23,122 nucleotides of DNA. Source: a virus. The notes beneath the pieces were generated by a model. That model ran no database searches, was not told the DNA's origin, and saw only the letters and a program-made list of their open reading frames with translations. Both the position numbers and the translations under genes were made by a program. This document shows, in pieces, positions 6,968-14,204 of this stretch (its first letter is position 1; each line of letters starts with the position of its first letter). The DNA lies in IMG/VR virus record IMGVR_UViG_3300030329_001194, positions 1 through 23,122 of that record, one strand, 5' to 3'.

Positions 6968-8751
6968 TGGCAGATTACAAAGAATTAAAAGGAAAACATA
7001 TTTTAAGTATCGCATCAGACTTGGACAACGCTGCAGGTGAAGGACAAATTTGGTATAATACTACATCTGGAGACTACAAGACGATTGTTAAAGCGGCTGG
7101 AACTTGGTCAACTAGTAATAGTTTGAACACAGGTAAAGAAAAATCTTTTGGCATAGGAATTCAAACAGCTGCTCTTACTATAAGTGGAGAAGGTACAGCC
7201 ACAGTTGAACAATATGATGGTACTTCTTGGTCGGAAATTGCAGATGTTAATACAGCAAGAGAACATGGCGCAGGTTGTGGAACTGTAGCCTCAGGTCTTT
7301 TTTTCGGTGGACAACCTCCTGTTACAGGAAAAACAGAATCCTGGAATGGAACCTCATGGACAGAAACTGGAGATTTGAATACCTCTCGAAGAGGAGGAGG
7401 TGGATCAGGACCAAGTAGCTCTGCTGCTCTTGCAGCTACAGGTTATGATGGTTCTAATAATGTTACAAATGTTGAAAGTTGGAATGGATCAAGCTGGACT
7501 GAAGTGGCTGATGTTAATACTGCACGAAGAACAGGAGCAAGTGGAGGAACGAGCAGTACCGCTTCAATGATAGTAGGAGGCGGAGGACCTGGTAGTGGAA
7601 CAGCAAATGTCGAAGTATGGGATGGAGCAAGCTGGACTGAAGTAACTGATATTAATACTGCTAGAGAAGAATTTAAAGGTGCTCCAGAGACTTCTGCAAC
7701 AAATTTGGTTTTTGGAGGTGCTCATGATCCAGGTCCTACAGCTGCTACAGAATATTATGATGGATCTAGTTGGTCAGAGGTCGGAGATTTAAATGAAAAT
7801 AGACAAAGATTATCAGGAACAGGAACAACGATTTTAGCATTGGCTTCTGGAGGAGGAACTCCTCCCTCTCCCCTTGTTACTGTTGAAGAATGGGATTGGA
7901 CATCTACCCTTGCTGCAGGTGCATGGGCATCGGGTGGAGCAGCAAATAATCCAAGAGGTAAAGGTGGAGGAGCTGGAATTCAAACTGCAGCTGCAGTTTT
8001 TGGTGGTGTCGTTAGTGATACCCCTAAATCAAATACAACAGAAGAATATGATGGTTCTTCGTGGACAAATACAGGAAATTTAAATACAGGTCGACATGCT
8101 GGAGCTGGTTTTGGAGTACAAACAGCAGCTTTTTATTGTGCGGGAGAATCAACAGCTTATGTTGATAATGTTGAATCTTACAATGGTTCAACCTGGTCCG
8201 AAACAACAGATTTAAGTACAGCTCGTGGAGGTGCAGAAGGTAATGGTACAACAACAGCAGGAATGGTAGTTTGTGGTGCAGTAAACCCGCCTAATTTTTC
8301 AACTCTTAACGAACAATGGAATGGTTCTGCTTGGTCAGAAGATGCAGATACTAATACAGGTAGAAATGAGGGTGGATGTGTAGGCACATCAACCGCTGCT
8401 TTATATTTCGGTGGTTTTACTCCAGATTTAACAGCAAACTCAGAAGAATGGAATGGAACAGCATGGGCAGAAGGAAACAATGTAAATAGAGTTATTGGAC
8501 AATCAGGTGATTTTGGCATTCAAACTTCAGCGATTGCTGCTGGAGGAAGTCCAGGAGATGTAGCTAGCACAGAGGAATATGATGGTACTTCTTGGGCTGA
8601 AGTTGCAAATTTATCTACAGCAAGAAATATACTTATTGGAAATAATAATAGCACTGATTCTACTCTAGGATTAGTTATGGGAGGAGATCCAGGCGTTACT
8701 ACTACAGAAGAATGGACACAATCACAAAACATTAAGACAATAGCAGACTAG
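6967..8751 (+). CDS. Kelch-like double propeller protein, twelve repeats
   Basis: 594 residues from the ATG at 6967, which overlaps the previous stop (TAATG). A TTG five codons earlier is in frame, but the ATG gives the same 'MADYKxxKG' start as the paralogue. Residues 1-50 form the anchor ('EGQIWYNTTSGDYKTIV', 'AGTWSTS'). Six repeats follow to about residue 312, then a joint ('STLAAGAWASGG', about 314-325), then six more repeats. Conserved blade features are 'LNTAR', paired Gly, and 'E-x-[YW]-[DN]-G-[ST]-[SA]-W-[ST]-E'. The architecture is two six-bladed propellers in tandem, as if a single-propeller gene had duplicated internally. It probably lies on the tail surface as a host-binding or decoy protein; no enzymatic residues are apparent. 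Confidence 0.8.
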   Translation: MADYKELKGKHILSIASDLDNAAGEGQIWYNTTSGDYKTIVKAAGTWSTSNSLNTGKEKSFGIGIQTAALTISGEGTATVEQYDGTSWSEIADVNTAREHGAGCGTVASGLFFGGQPPVTGKTESWNGTSWTETGDLNTSRRGGGGSGPSSSAALAATGYDGSNNVTNVESWNGSSWTEVADVNTARRTGASGGTSSTASMIVGGGGPGSGTANVEVWDGASWTEVTDINTAREEFKGAPETSATNLVFGGAHDPGPTAATEYYDGSSWSEVGDLNENRQRLSGTGTTILALASGGGTPPSPLVTVEEWDWTSTLAAGAWASGGAANNPRGKGGGAGIQTAAAVFGGVVSDTPKSNTTEEYDGSSWTNTGNLNTGRHAGAGFGVQTAAFYCAGESTAYVDNVESYNGSTWSETTDLSTARGGAEGNGTTTAGMVVCGAVNPPNFSTLNEQWNGSAWSEDADTNTGRNEGGCVGTSTAALYFGGFTPDLTANSEEWNGTAWAEGNNVNRVIGQSGDFGIQTSAIAAGGSPGDVASTEEYDGTSWAEVANLSTARNILIGNNNSTDSTLGLVMGGDPGVTTTEEWTQSQNIKTIAD

Positions 8752-8796
8752 ACAAATGGAATTTAAACAAATATAAAAGGAAAAAGGAGGAGCAAT

Positions 8797-9090
8797 ATGG
8801 CAAATGACATCTTTAATTACTGCGTAGCAACGAACACTGGAAAGGGTTTCATCACACATGATGATAGCCGAAGATTCTGGATTAGTGGCAATCCTGGTAA
8901 TGTATGGGTTGCAACAGACTGTGTAGAATCAAGACATTGGATTGCAAGAAACAATGGTGTTTCTAAAACTAAAGAAGAAGCACAAGCTATTGTAACAGCA
9001 GAAGTTGAAGCAGCACAAGCAGCTTGGGATGCTTTATCTGATGAAGAAAAAGCATTAACATCAAGACCAGGCGACATAACTCTTCCCTAA
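8797..9090 (+). CDS. Hypothetical 97-residue protein inserted between propeller genes
   Basis: 97 residues with a very strong ribosome site (AAAGGAGGAG, ending about five bases before the ATG), the best in the window. The N-terminal half is beta-like and aromatic ('FNYCVATNTGKGFITHDD', 'FWISGNPGNVWVATD', 'HWIARNNGVSKT'). The C-terminal half is an acidic Ala-rich helix ('EEAQAIVTAEVEAAQAAWDALSDEE'-type). It does not share the Kelch consensus. The 45-base gap in front (8752-8796) and its own strong start suggest independent, high-level translation, as for a chaperone or adaptor needed in excess. The helical half could be a fibre-assembly helper. I do not recognise a family. Confidence 0.7.
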   Translation: MANDIFNYCVATNTGKGFITHDDSRRFWISGNPGNVWVATDCVESRHWIARNNGVSKTKEEAQAIVTAEVEAAQAAWDALSDEEKALTSRPGDITLP

Positions 9091-9099
9091 AGGAATTAA

Positions 9100-10926
9100 A
9101 TGGCAACGTACCGAGAAATTAAAGGACTCACCGTTCCTTATTTAGATGCTGATTTACCTTCTGCTTCTGCAGATACGCAAGAAGGACAGGTTTGGTATAA
9201 CTCAGCTACAGGAAAGCTACGAGCTTTTATATCCTATAATACATGGGCTACATCTAGTGCTGCAAGTACAGGTCGTGGAGAATTAGGTGGTACTGGACCT
9301 CAAACTGCTGCTTTTATATGTGGTGGTAGAAGTCCAACTGTAAGAGCACATACCGAACATTATAATGGTAGTGGCTGGTCAGAAGTTGCTGATCTTAATT
9401 CAGCTAGACATGCTTTAGCTGCTTTAGGTACGCAAACAGCAAGTTTAGCTTATGGTGGAGCATTTCCTGGAAGCACTGATTCGGATATATCGGAAGAGTT
9501 TGATGGTTCTTCTTGGTCAGAAGGAGACGATTTAAATACAGCAAGACAAGATTTAGGTGGTACTGGAGCTGGAACACAAACAGCTGGGTTAATGGCTGCG
9601 GGTAATGTTAAAGCAGGAGGTACTACTACCAAACAACTTTGTGAGTCTTACAATGGAACTAGCTGGTCAGAAGAATCTGATTTAGGAACAGCTAGATATT
9701 ATACGGGAATTATTGGAGCACAAGATGCTGCTCTTTGTGTATCAGGAGGTCCTGCACCTGCACCAGATGTAACTGTTAATGTAGAATCTTGGAATGGTTC
9801 ATCATGGACAGAAACTACAAATGTAAATACAGGAAAAGCTCAAGGAGCTTCTTTTGGAACACAAACTCATGCAATTAATGCAGGTGGTGATAATCCAGGT
9901 CCTTCTGAACTTAATGCAGAAGAATGGGATGGCACTTCTTGGACAGAAACGACTAACATATCCTCAGAAAAAAAATACCATACAGCTGGAGGAAGTGGAA
10001 CAGCAGGAGCTCATTTAGCTGGTTACGATATGAGTAATTATGTAGGTACAACAGAAGAATGGAACAAATCAATTTTAACCTATACCCCTGCAGCATGGGC
10101 AAGTGGTGGAAATTATGGACAATCTTTAAAAGGAGTTGGTGGAGCAGGAACTCAAACTGCTGGACTTGGATTTGGAGGTCAACCTCCCACTAAAGCTGAA
10201 ACTTATGAATACGATGGTACGGCTTGGACAGAAACAAATGATTTAAATACAGCAAGATATAATACACAAGGAACTGGAACTCAAACTGCAGGATTAGCAG
10301 CTGGAGGATATGATGCTCCAAATCGTAAAGACGAAGTAGAAGAATATAATGGTTCTACTTGGAGTGAACAAAATGATATACCTGCTGCTACATATAATGC
10401 GGGTATGGCTGGAACTCAAACTTCAGCTCTTTTCTTTGCAGGTAATAGTCCAGCTGGAGGAAGTACTGCTGAAACTTATGAATATGACGGCACAAATTGG
10501 ACTGATGGTGGAGATTTAAGTACAGCTAAAAATGCTAACACAGGATGTGGAACACAAACAGCAGGATTATCAATGTTTGGAGAACCTGGTGTATCTAGTG
10601 AAGAATATAATGGAACAGCTTGGACAGCTGGAGGAAATGGGAATATTGAACGATATGGTTTAGCTGGATGGGGAATCCAAACGGCAGCTGGAGTAGCTGG
10701 TGGTTATGGACCTGGATACTCAAGTCTTTCTGAACTTTATGATGGGACCTCTTGGTCAACAAATGCCTCTTTAAGTACAGCAAGAAGTGCGATAGGAACA
10801 GCAAGAAATTCAACACAAGAAGCTGGATTAGTATTTGGAGGATCAAGACCAGCTAATAGTGATGCAACAGAAGAATTTACAGGTGTAACAACAGCCGCAG
10901 AAGCTGCTGATATTGACTTTGACTAA
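9100..10926 (+). CDS. Kelch-like double propeller protein, twelve repeats (third paralogue)
   Basis: 608 residues, preceded by an AAAGGAATTAA leader right after the previous stop. The N-terminal anchor ('MATYREIKGLTVPYLDADL', 'QEGQVWYNSATGKLRAF', 'NTWATS') is homologous to the two earlier paralogues. Repeats one to six run to about residue 320. The joint 'YTPAAWASGG' (about 327-336) follows, then six more repeats to near the end, closing with an acidic tail ('AAEAADIDFD'). Loops between strands vary strongly in length and sequence while the blade core is kept, as in receptor-binding propellers. It is a stand-alone late gene with a short 29-base gap after it. Role as for its paralogues: probable tail-surface binding, by inference. 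Confidence 0.8.
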   Translation: MATYREIKGLTVPYLDADLPSASADTQEGQVWYNSATGKLRAFISYNTWATSSAASTGRGELGGTGPQTAAFICGGRSPTVRAHTEHYNGSGWSEVADLNSARHALAALGTQTASLAYGGAFPGSTDSDISEEFDGSSWSEGDDLNTARQDLGGTGAGTQTAGLMAAGNVKAGGTTTKQLCESYNGTSWSEESDLGTARYYTGIIGAQDAALCVSGGPAPAPDVTVNVESWNGSSWTETTNVNTGKAQGASFGTQTHAINAGGDNPGPSELNAEEWDGTSWTETTNISSEKKYHTAGGSGTAGAHLAGYDMSNYVGTTEEWNKSILTYTPAAWASGGNYGQSLKGVGGAGTQTAGLGFGGQPPTKAETYEYDGTAWTETNDLNTARYNTQGTGTQTAGLAAGGYDAPNRKDEVEEYNGSTWSEQNDIPAATYNAGMAGTQTSALFFAGNSPAGGSTAETYEYDGTNWTDGGDLSTAKNANTGCGTQTAGLSMFGEPGVSSEEYNGTAWTAGGNGNIERYGLAGWGIQTAAGVAGGYGPGYSSLSELYDGTSWSTNASLSTARSAIGTARNSTQEAGLVFGGSRPANSDATEEFTGVTTAAEAADIDFD

Positions 10927-10955
10927 TATTTAAAAAAAGAGTATAAAACCTCTAT

Positions 10956-11642
10956 ATGAAAGAGAAAAGAAACATACACGAACTTATTGTAAAAGAAGAA
11001 CCTCATCTTCATGAAATATTAGATCCTGCACAAGTTGCTAAATTTAAAGAATTAACAAACGAACTTAGAGATACCTGGACAAAGAAACAAATGTTCAGAA
11101 CAAAAACAGAGATGGAATTTTCTGTTTTAAATGATGCTAAATATCCAACCAATGCTGCTAAGTATTGGCAATGTGTGAGAGAACAAAATACTCACATGGA
11201 AAACTTAATGCATTTATCCTTTGATGCTCGTAAAAATGATATTGAAATAAAACAAAAATTAAAAGAACTAGAAGAAGAAAAAGACGAATTAAAAAAAGAA
11301 CTCATACAAGTAGAAATAGATGAAAAAACTTATAGTAAAGCTAGTATGCAACTTGTTGCAGCTCATCGTATGAGAGAAGTTACTGAATGGTCTAACTTTA
11401 AAAAGATTTATAATGATGGTACTTTTGATGATAAGAATGTAGATACACACCAACTATTATCATACAAAAAGATCATGAAGAATAGAAAGAATACATTAAC
11501 TCCTGGATCTTCACAACCTGAAGTCTTTAATGTATTAGGTCAATTGCAAACAATTGAACGGGTGGAAGAAGAACGAAAAGCCCTTGGACACGAAAAGAAA
11601 AAGGCTATAAGTGAAACACCTAAATACGGAAAACAAGGCTAA
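10956..11642 (+). CDS. Coiled-coil hypothetical protein
   Basis: 228 residues, largely helical and highly charged. A clear coiled coil spans about residues 95-122 ('KLKELEEEKDELKKELIQ'). N-terminal 'HELIVKEEPHLHEILDPAQV' and C-terminal 'LLSYKKIMKNRKNTLTPGS' flank it. No membrane segment, signal peptide or enzymatic motif is seen. The start lacks a good ribosome site ('CCTCTAT' precedes the ATG), so expression may be low. Its last 32 bases overlap the sulfotransferase gene in another frame, tying it to the modification cassette. It might scaffold or recruit the following enzymes, or be a fibre assembly factor, but neither is shown. Confidence 0.65.
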   Translation: MKEKRNIHELIVKEEPHLHEILDPAQVAKFKELTNELRDTWTKKQMFRTKTEMEFSVLNDAKYPTNAAKYWQCVREQNTHMENLMHLSFDARKNDIEIKQKLKELEEEKDELKKELIQVEIDEKTYSKASMQLVAAHRMREVTEWSNFKKIYNDGTFDDKNVDTHQLLSYKKIMKNRKNTLTPGSSQPEVFNVLGQLQTIERVEEERKALGHEKKKAISETPKYGKQG

Positions 11643-12405
11643 ACAAATCTACTTTCTTTGTGCGATGCCAAGATCAGGGAATACCTTATTTGCATCACTC
11701 ATGAATCAAAATCCAGAGATTGCTGTTACCGCCAATAGTATCACCTTGGAAATTATGAAAGATTTATTTCTTCTTAAAAAAATAGATGCCTTTCAAAATT
11801 TTCCTGATGAACAATCTTTAGATAATGTTATGGATGAAGTTTATAATCTTTATTATAAACATTGGAATTATAAAGTTATTATTGATCGAGGACCTGTTTG
11901 TACATCTAGCAATCTAAAGATCATGCAAAAACATTTTAAACAACCTATACGATGTATTGTATTAGTTAGAGATTTATTAGATGTTTTAGCTTCTTATATT
12001 AAATGGTTTGAAACTGAGCCAACTGCTTTTTTAAATCAATTAAAAACAATAGATGAAAAATTAAGTCGACTTATGCACAAGTATGGAGCAATAGCAAAAG
12101 GACTTTTATCTATTCAGTATTTACTTCAGCATCCTGAGATGGCTGTGTTTATTAAGTATGATGATTTAGTTGTTAATCCAGAACAAGAATTAAGAAAAGT
12201 CTACACTTTTTTAAATCTCCCCTATTTTCCGCATAAGTTTATTGATCTAGATCAAATTACCGTGAATGGTTTACAATATAATGATAGTATTACAGGTAAA
12301 AATATGCACACCATTAGAACACAAAATGTTCACAAGGTTGATAATCCATATAAGAATATGATACCAGAGAGATTTATTAAGGAATATGGACACATCCGAT
12401 TTTAA
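11611..12405 (+). CDS. PAPS-dependent sulfotransferase family protein
   Basis: 264 residues from a GTG start. Transfers a sulfuryl group from PAPS to a hydroxyl, phenol or amine in characterised members. The 5'-phosphosulfate loop is 'CAMPRSGNTLFASLM' (residues 17-31; P20-R21-S22-G23-N24-T25), and the 3'-phosphate site is R120-D-x-x-D-x-x-x-S128 ('VLVRDLLDVLAS'), with the same eight-residue Arg-Ser spacing as cytosolic sulfotransferases. The PRSGxTL loop and Cys-free helix also recall tyrosylprotein sulfotransferases. The length is normal. There is no signal peptide, so it acts in the host cytoplasm. It overlaps the gene before by 32 bases and the oxygenase after by 20. The acceptor is unknown. 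Confidence in the family is high, in the substrate none. Confidence 0.82.
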   Translation: MKHLNTENKAKQIYFLCAMPRSGNTLFASLMNQNPEIAVTANSITLEIMKDLFLLKKIDAFQNFPDEQSLDNVMDEVYNLYYKHWNYKVIIDRGPVCTSSNLKIMQKHFKQPIRCIVLVRDLLDVLASYIKWFETEPTAFLNQLKTIDEKLSRLMHKYGAIAKGLLSIQYLLQHPEMAVFIKYDDLVVNPEQELRKVYTFLNLPYFPHKFIDLDQITVNGLQYNDSITGKNMHTIRTQNVHKVDNPYKNMIPERFIKEYGHIRF

Positions 12406-13045
12406 ATTTATCTGGTTAGGGCAAACTATTTTAAGATATAAAGTTCCTTTAGATGTTTTTAATACTCTTAATGGAATTTACGAAACTAATTTTGTTAATC
12501 TTCCTGATGCTCATAAACAACTTGTGGGGAAAATAAGAAAAGAAAATTCTTTGTTTTTTGGTGGTGCTCCCAATAATAAAATGCACCGACATAATTTACT
12601 TCCTCCTTATGTTTTAAATTGGTTTGAAAGTAAATTTAGACATTATTTAGATTTTAATAAAATACATCCTTATACACTTCATATGAACTCTATATGGATT
12701 AATGAGATGAAAGCAGGAGAATACAATCCTATTCATATTCATCAAGGCACGATTTATACAGGACTTTCATCAGTCATGATGCTTAAACTTCCTAAAGATA
12801 TGGGTCCTGAATATGCAAGACCTGATACTCCTTTAAATGGTAAGTTACAAATCGTAGGTGCAGCTAATGGTCAATTTGTAAAATCTGACTATTCACCTAT
12901 TGCAGAAGAAAGAGATTTTTATATTTTTCCTTATGACATGAGGCATTGTGTTTATCCTCATACCAATCCTAATGCCATAAGACGCACACTTGCAGCCAAC
13001 ATGGATGTAGAGTATAACCCTGTTAGTACAAGGACAGCAGGATGA
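12386..13045 (+). CDS. Putative 2OG-Fe(II) oxygenase A (2OG-FeII_Oxy_5-like)
   Basis: 219 residues, start ATG with AAGGAAT just upstream and a 20-base overlap with the sulfotransferase gene. The order fits a double-stranded beta-helix dioxygenase: 'SIWINEMKAGEYNPIHIHQG' with H117-x-H119, then 'SSVMMLKLP', then 'FYIFPYDMRHCVYPH' with distal H187, then 'AIRRTLAANMDVEY' with R199/R200 as the likely 2-oxoglutarate carboxylate binder. The usual H-x-D/E is replaced by H-x-H, as in the related enzyme at 13623. Such enzymes hydroxylate or oxidise using O2, 2OG and Fe(II). The N-terminal 100 residues are less conserved and may bind the substrate. The substrate is unknown. Confidence 0.68.
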   Translation: MDTSDFKFIWLGQTILRYKVPLDVFNTLNGIYETNFVNLPDAHKQLVGKIRKENSLFFGGAPNNKMHRHNLLPPYVLNWFESKFRHYLDFNKIHPYTLHMNSIWINEMKAGEYNPIHIHQGTIYTGLSSVMMLKLPKDMGPEYARPDTPLNGKLQIVGAANGQFVKSDYSPIAEERDFYIFPYDMRHCVYPHTNPNAIRRTLAANMDVEYNPVSTRTAG

Positions 13046-13626
13046 TACCTACAGAACCTACTTGGAGAAGTTATATAGCTGAAACAACTCAGCCTATCTT
13101 TTCACCTAAACAATGCCAGATGGTTATTGATAAGGGCATGAGTTTAAAAAAAGAAACAGCTGCAGTAGGTATGGGTAATCCCAAAGGAAGTGGTATTGAT
13201 CCTGACAAAAGAATTACAACAATTAGTTGGATTCCTTTTAAAGAAATGCCAGAGATGTATCGTGATATTGAAAAGACTATGCTTCAAGCAAACAATAATC
13301 ACTTTGGTTTTGAAGGAATGCGATTAACTGAACCTGGACAATTTACACATTATCTTACAGGTGGATTTTATGAATGGCATATGGATAATGATGTAGTAGG
13401 AAAACATCAGCCTCCTGTTCGTAAAATCTCAATGACACTTCTGTTATCTGATCCTTCTACCTTTGAAGGTGGTGAATTAGAGTTTATGAGTAAAGGTAAG
13501 ACTGCAAAGTTAAAACAAGGTCAAGCTATTTTCTTTGCGAGTTGGTTACAGCACCGAGTTAAACCCGTTACTAGAGGTGAGAGAAAATCTTTAGTCATGT
13601 GGTTTGGAGGTCCTTCCTTTAAATGA
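13042..13626 (+). CDS. PKHD/prolyl-4-hydroxylase-type 2OG-Fe(II) oxygenase B
   Basis: 194 residues with a complete catalytic set: H113-x-D115 ('YEWHMDND'), distal H171 ('WLQHRVKPV') and R181 ('TRGERKSLVMW') ten residues later for 2-oxoglutarate. 'SMTLLLSDPSTFEGGELEF' is the PiuC/PKHD hydroxylase signature, and the size matches that family (about 200-230). Known relatives hydroxylate peptidyl proline or unknown protein targets; PiuC itself is linked to iron uptake. The start overlaps the previous stop by ATGA. It is the most canonical of the four oxygenases in this cassette and the one most likely to be catalytically active by inspection. Confidence 0.85.
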   Translation: MIPTEPTWRSYIAETTQPIFSPKQCQMVIDKGMSLKKETAAVGMGNPKGSGIDPDKRITTISWIPFKEMPEMYRDIEKTMLQANNNHFGFEGMRLTEPGQFTHYLTGGFYEWHMDNDVVGKHQPPVRKISMTLLLSDPSTFEGGELEFMSKGKTAKLKQGQAIFFASWLQHRVKPVTRGERKSLVMWFGGPSFK

Positions 13627-14204
13627 TTACTGAGCATCATTTTCCAACAATCATTTATATTAAAGATCTACCGAATGCTCTTCAGTTGAATCAATATTTA
13701 GAACAAAAGATTATTCAATGGAGCCAACAGGATAAAGGCGAACAAAAAACTAATGCAGGTGGATGGCATAGTAAAACGGATATGAATAAAAAAGAAGAAT
13801 ACAATCCGTTAACAAAAGAACTCTTTAATATGCAAGATGAGATTTATCAAAAAGAGCATTTGTCTTTAAAACCTGTACTTGGAAATATGTGGGCAAATAT
13901 TAATTATCCAAAATGTTTTAATAGACCTCATATTCATCCTAACTCATTATTCTCAGGTGTTTATTTTATTAAGACTCCTCAAAAATCTGGTAATTTGATG
14001 GTATACGATCCAAGACCAGGAGTTCAAATGGCAATGCCTAGTCGTAAAAAGGGAGATCTTCCTCCTGCATCGTGGAGAGAAGTACATTACGAACCTGTTG
14101 CAGGAAGATGTATTATGTTTCCTTCTTGGTTATGGCATGAAGTAAAACCTAATGAAAGTAATGATATAAGAATATCTGTATCGTTTAATTTTTTACAACG
14201 ATGA
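13623..14204 (+). CDS. 2OG-Fe(II) oxygenase C (2OG-FeII_Oxy_5 family)
   Basis: 193 residues. The family pattern is plain: 'GNMWANINYPKCFNRPHIHP' with H103-x-H105, 'SLFSGVYFIKTPQKSGNLMV', 'YDPRPG', then 'IMFPSWLWHEVKPNES' with distal H172 and 'IRISVSFNF' with R183. This matches the putative 2OG-FeII_Oxy_5 family as I remember it, where H-x-H-P precedes the SGVYY strand. The N-terminus ('EHHFPTIIYIKDLP') is also typical. Start and stop both overlap neighbours by ATGA. Substrate unknown; family members in marine phages and bacteria are uncharacterised as far as I know. Confidence 0.82.
   Translation: MITEHHFPTIIYIKDLPNALQLNQYLEQKIIQWSQQDKGEQKTNAGGWHSKTDMNKKEEYNPLTKELFNMQDEIYQKEHLSLKPVLGNMWANINYPKCFNRPHIHPNSLFSGVYFIKTPQKSGNLMVYDPRPGVQMAMPSRKKGDLPPASWREVHYEPVAGRCIMFPSWLWHEVKPNESNDIRISVSFNFLQR

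Larger units (their letters stand above)
6146..10926 (+). repeat. Thirty Kelch-like blade repeats across three genes (6 + 12 + 12)
   Basis: By aligning the proteins by eye I count 6, 12 and 12 repeats of about 42-50 residues in the genes at 5999, 6967 and 9100. The two long proteins have a second short joint (around 7905-7940 and 10080-10110; 'GAWASGG' / 'AAWASGG') after repeat six, matching the 'AWSTG' joint that precedes repeat one in the short protein. Every module is therefore six repeats long. The unrelated gene at 8797-9090 interrupts the block. Confidence 0.75.

Noticed and set aside
6789-7040. Open frame of 83 codons overlapping the first two propeller genes in another + frame
   Set aside because: It is an out-of-frame shadow of repeat-coding DNA, with low-complexity Gln/Val/Leu composition and no start site or conserved pattern.
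5999-10926. Diversity-generating retroelement target (variable repeats in tail proteins)
   Set aside because: There is no reverse transcriptase, no template repeat, and variation lies throughout blades and not at adenine-specific sites at one 3' end.
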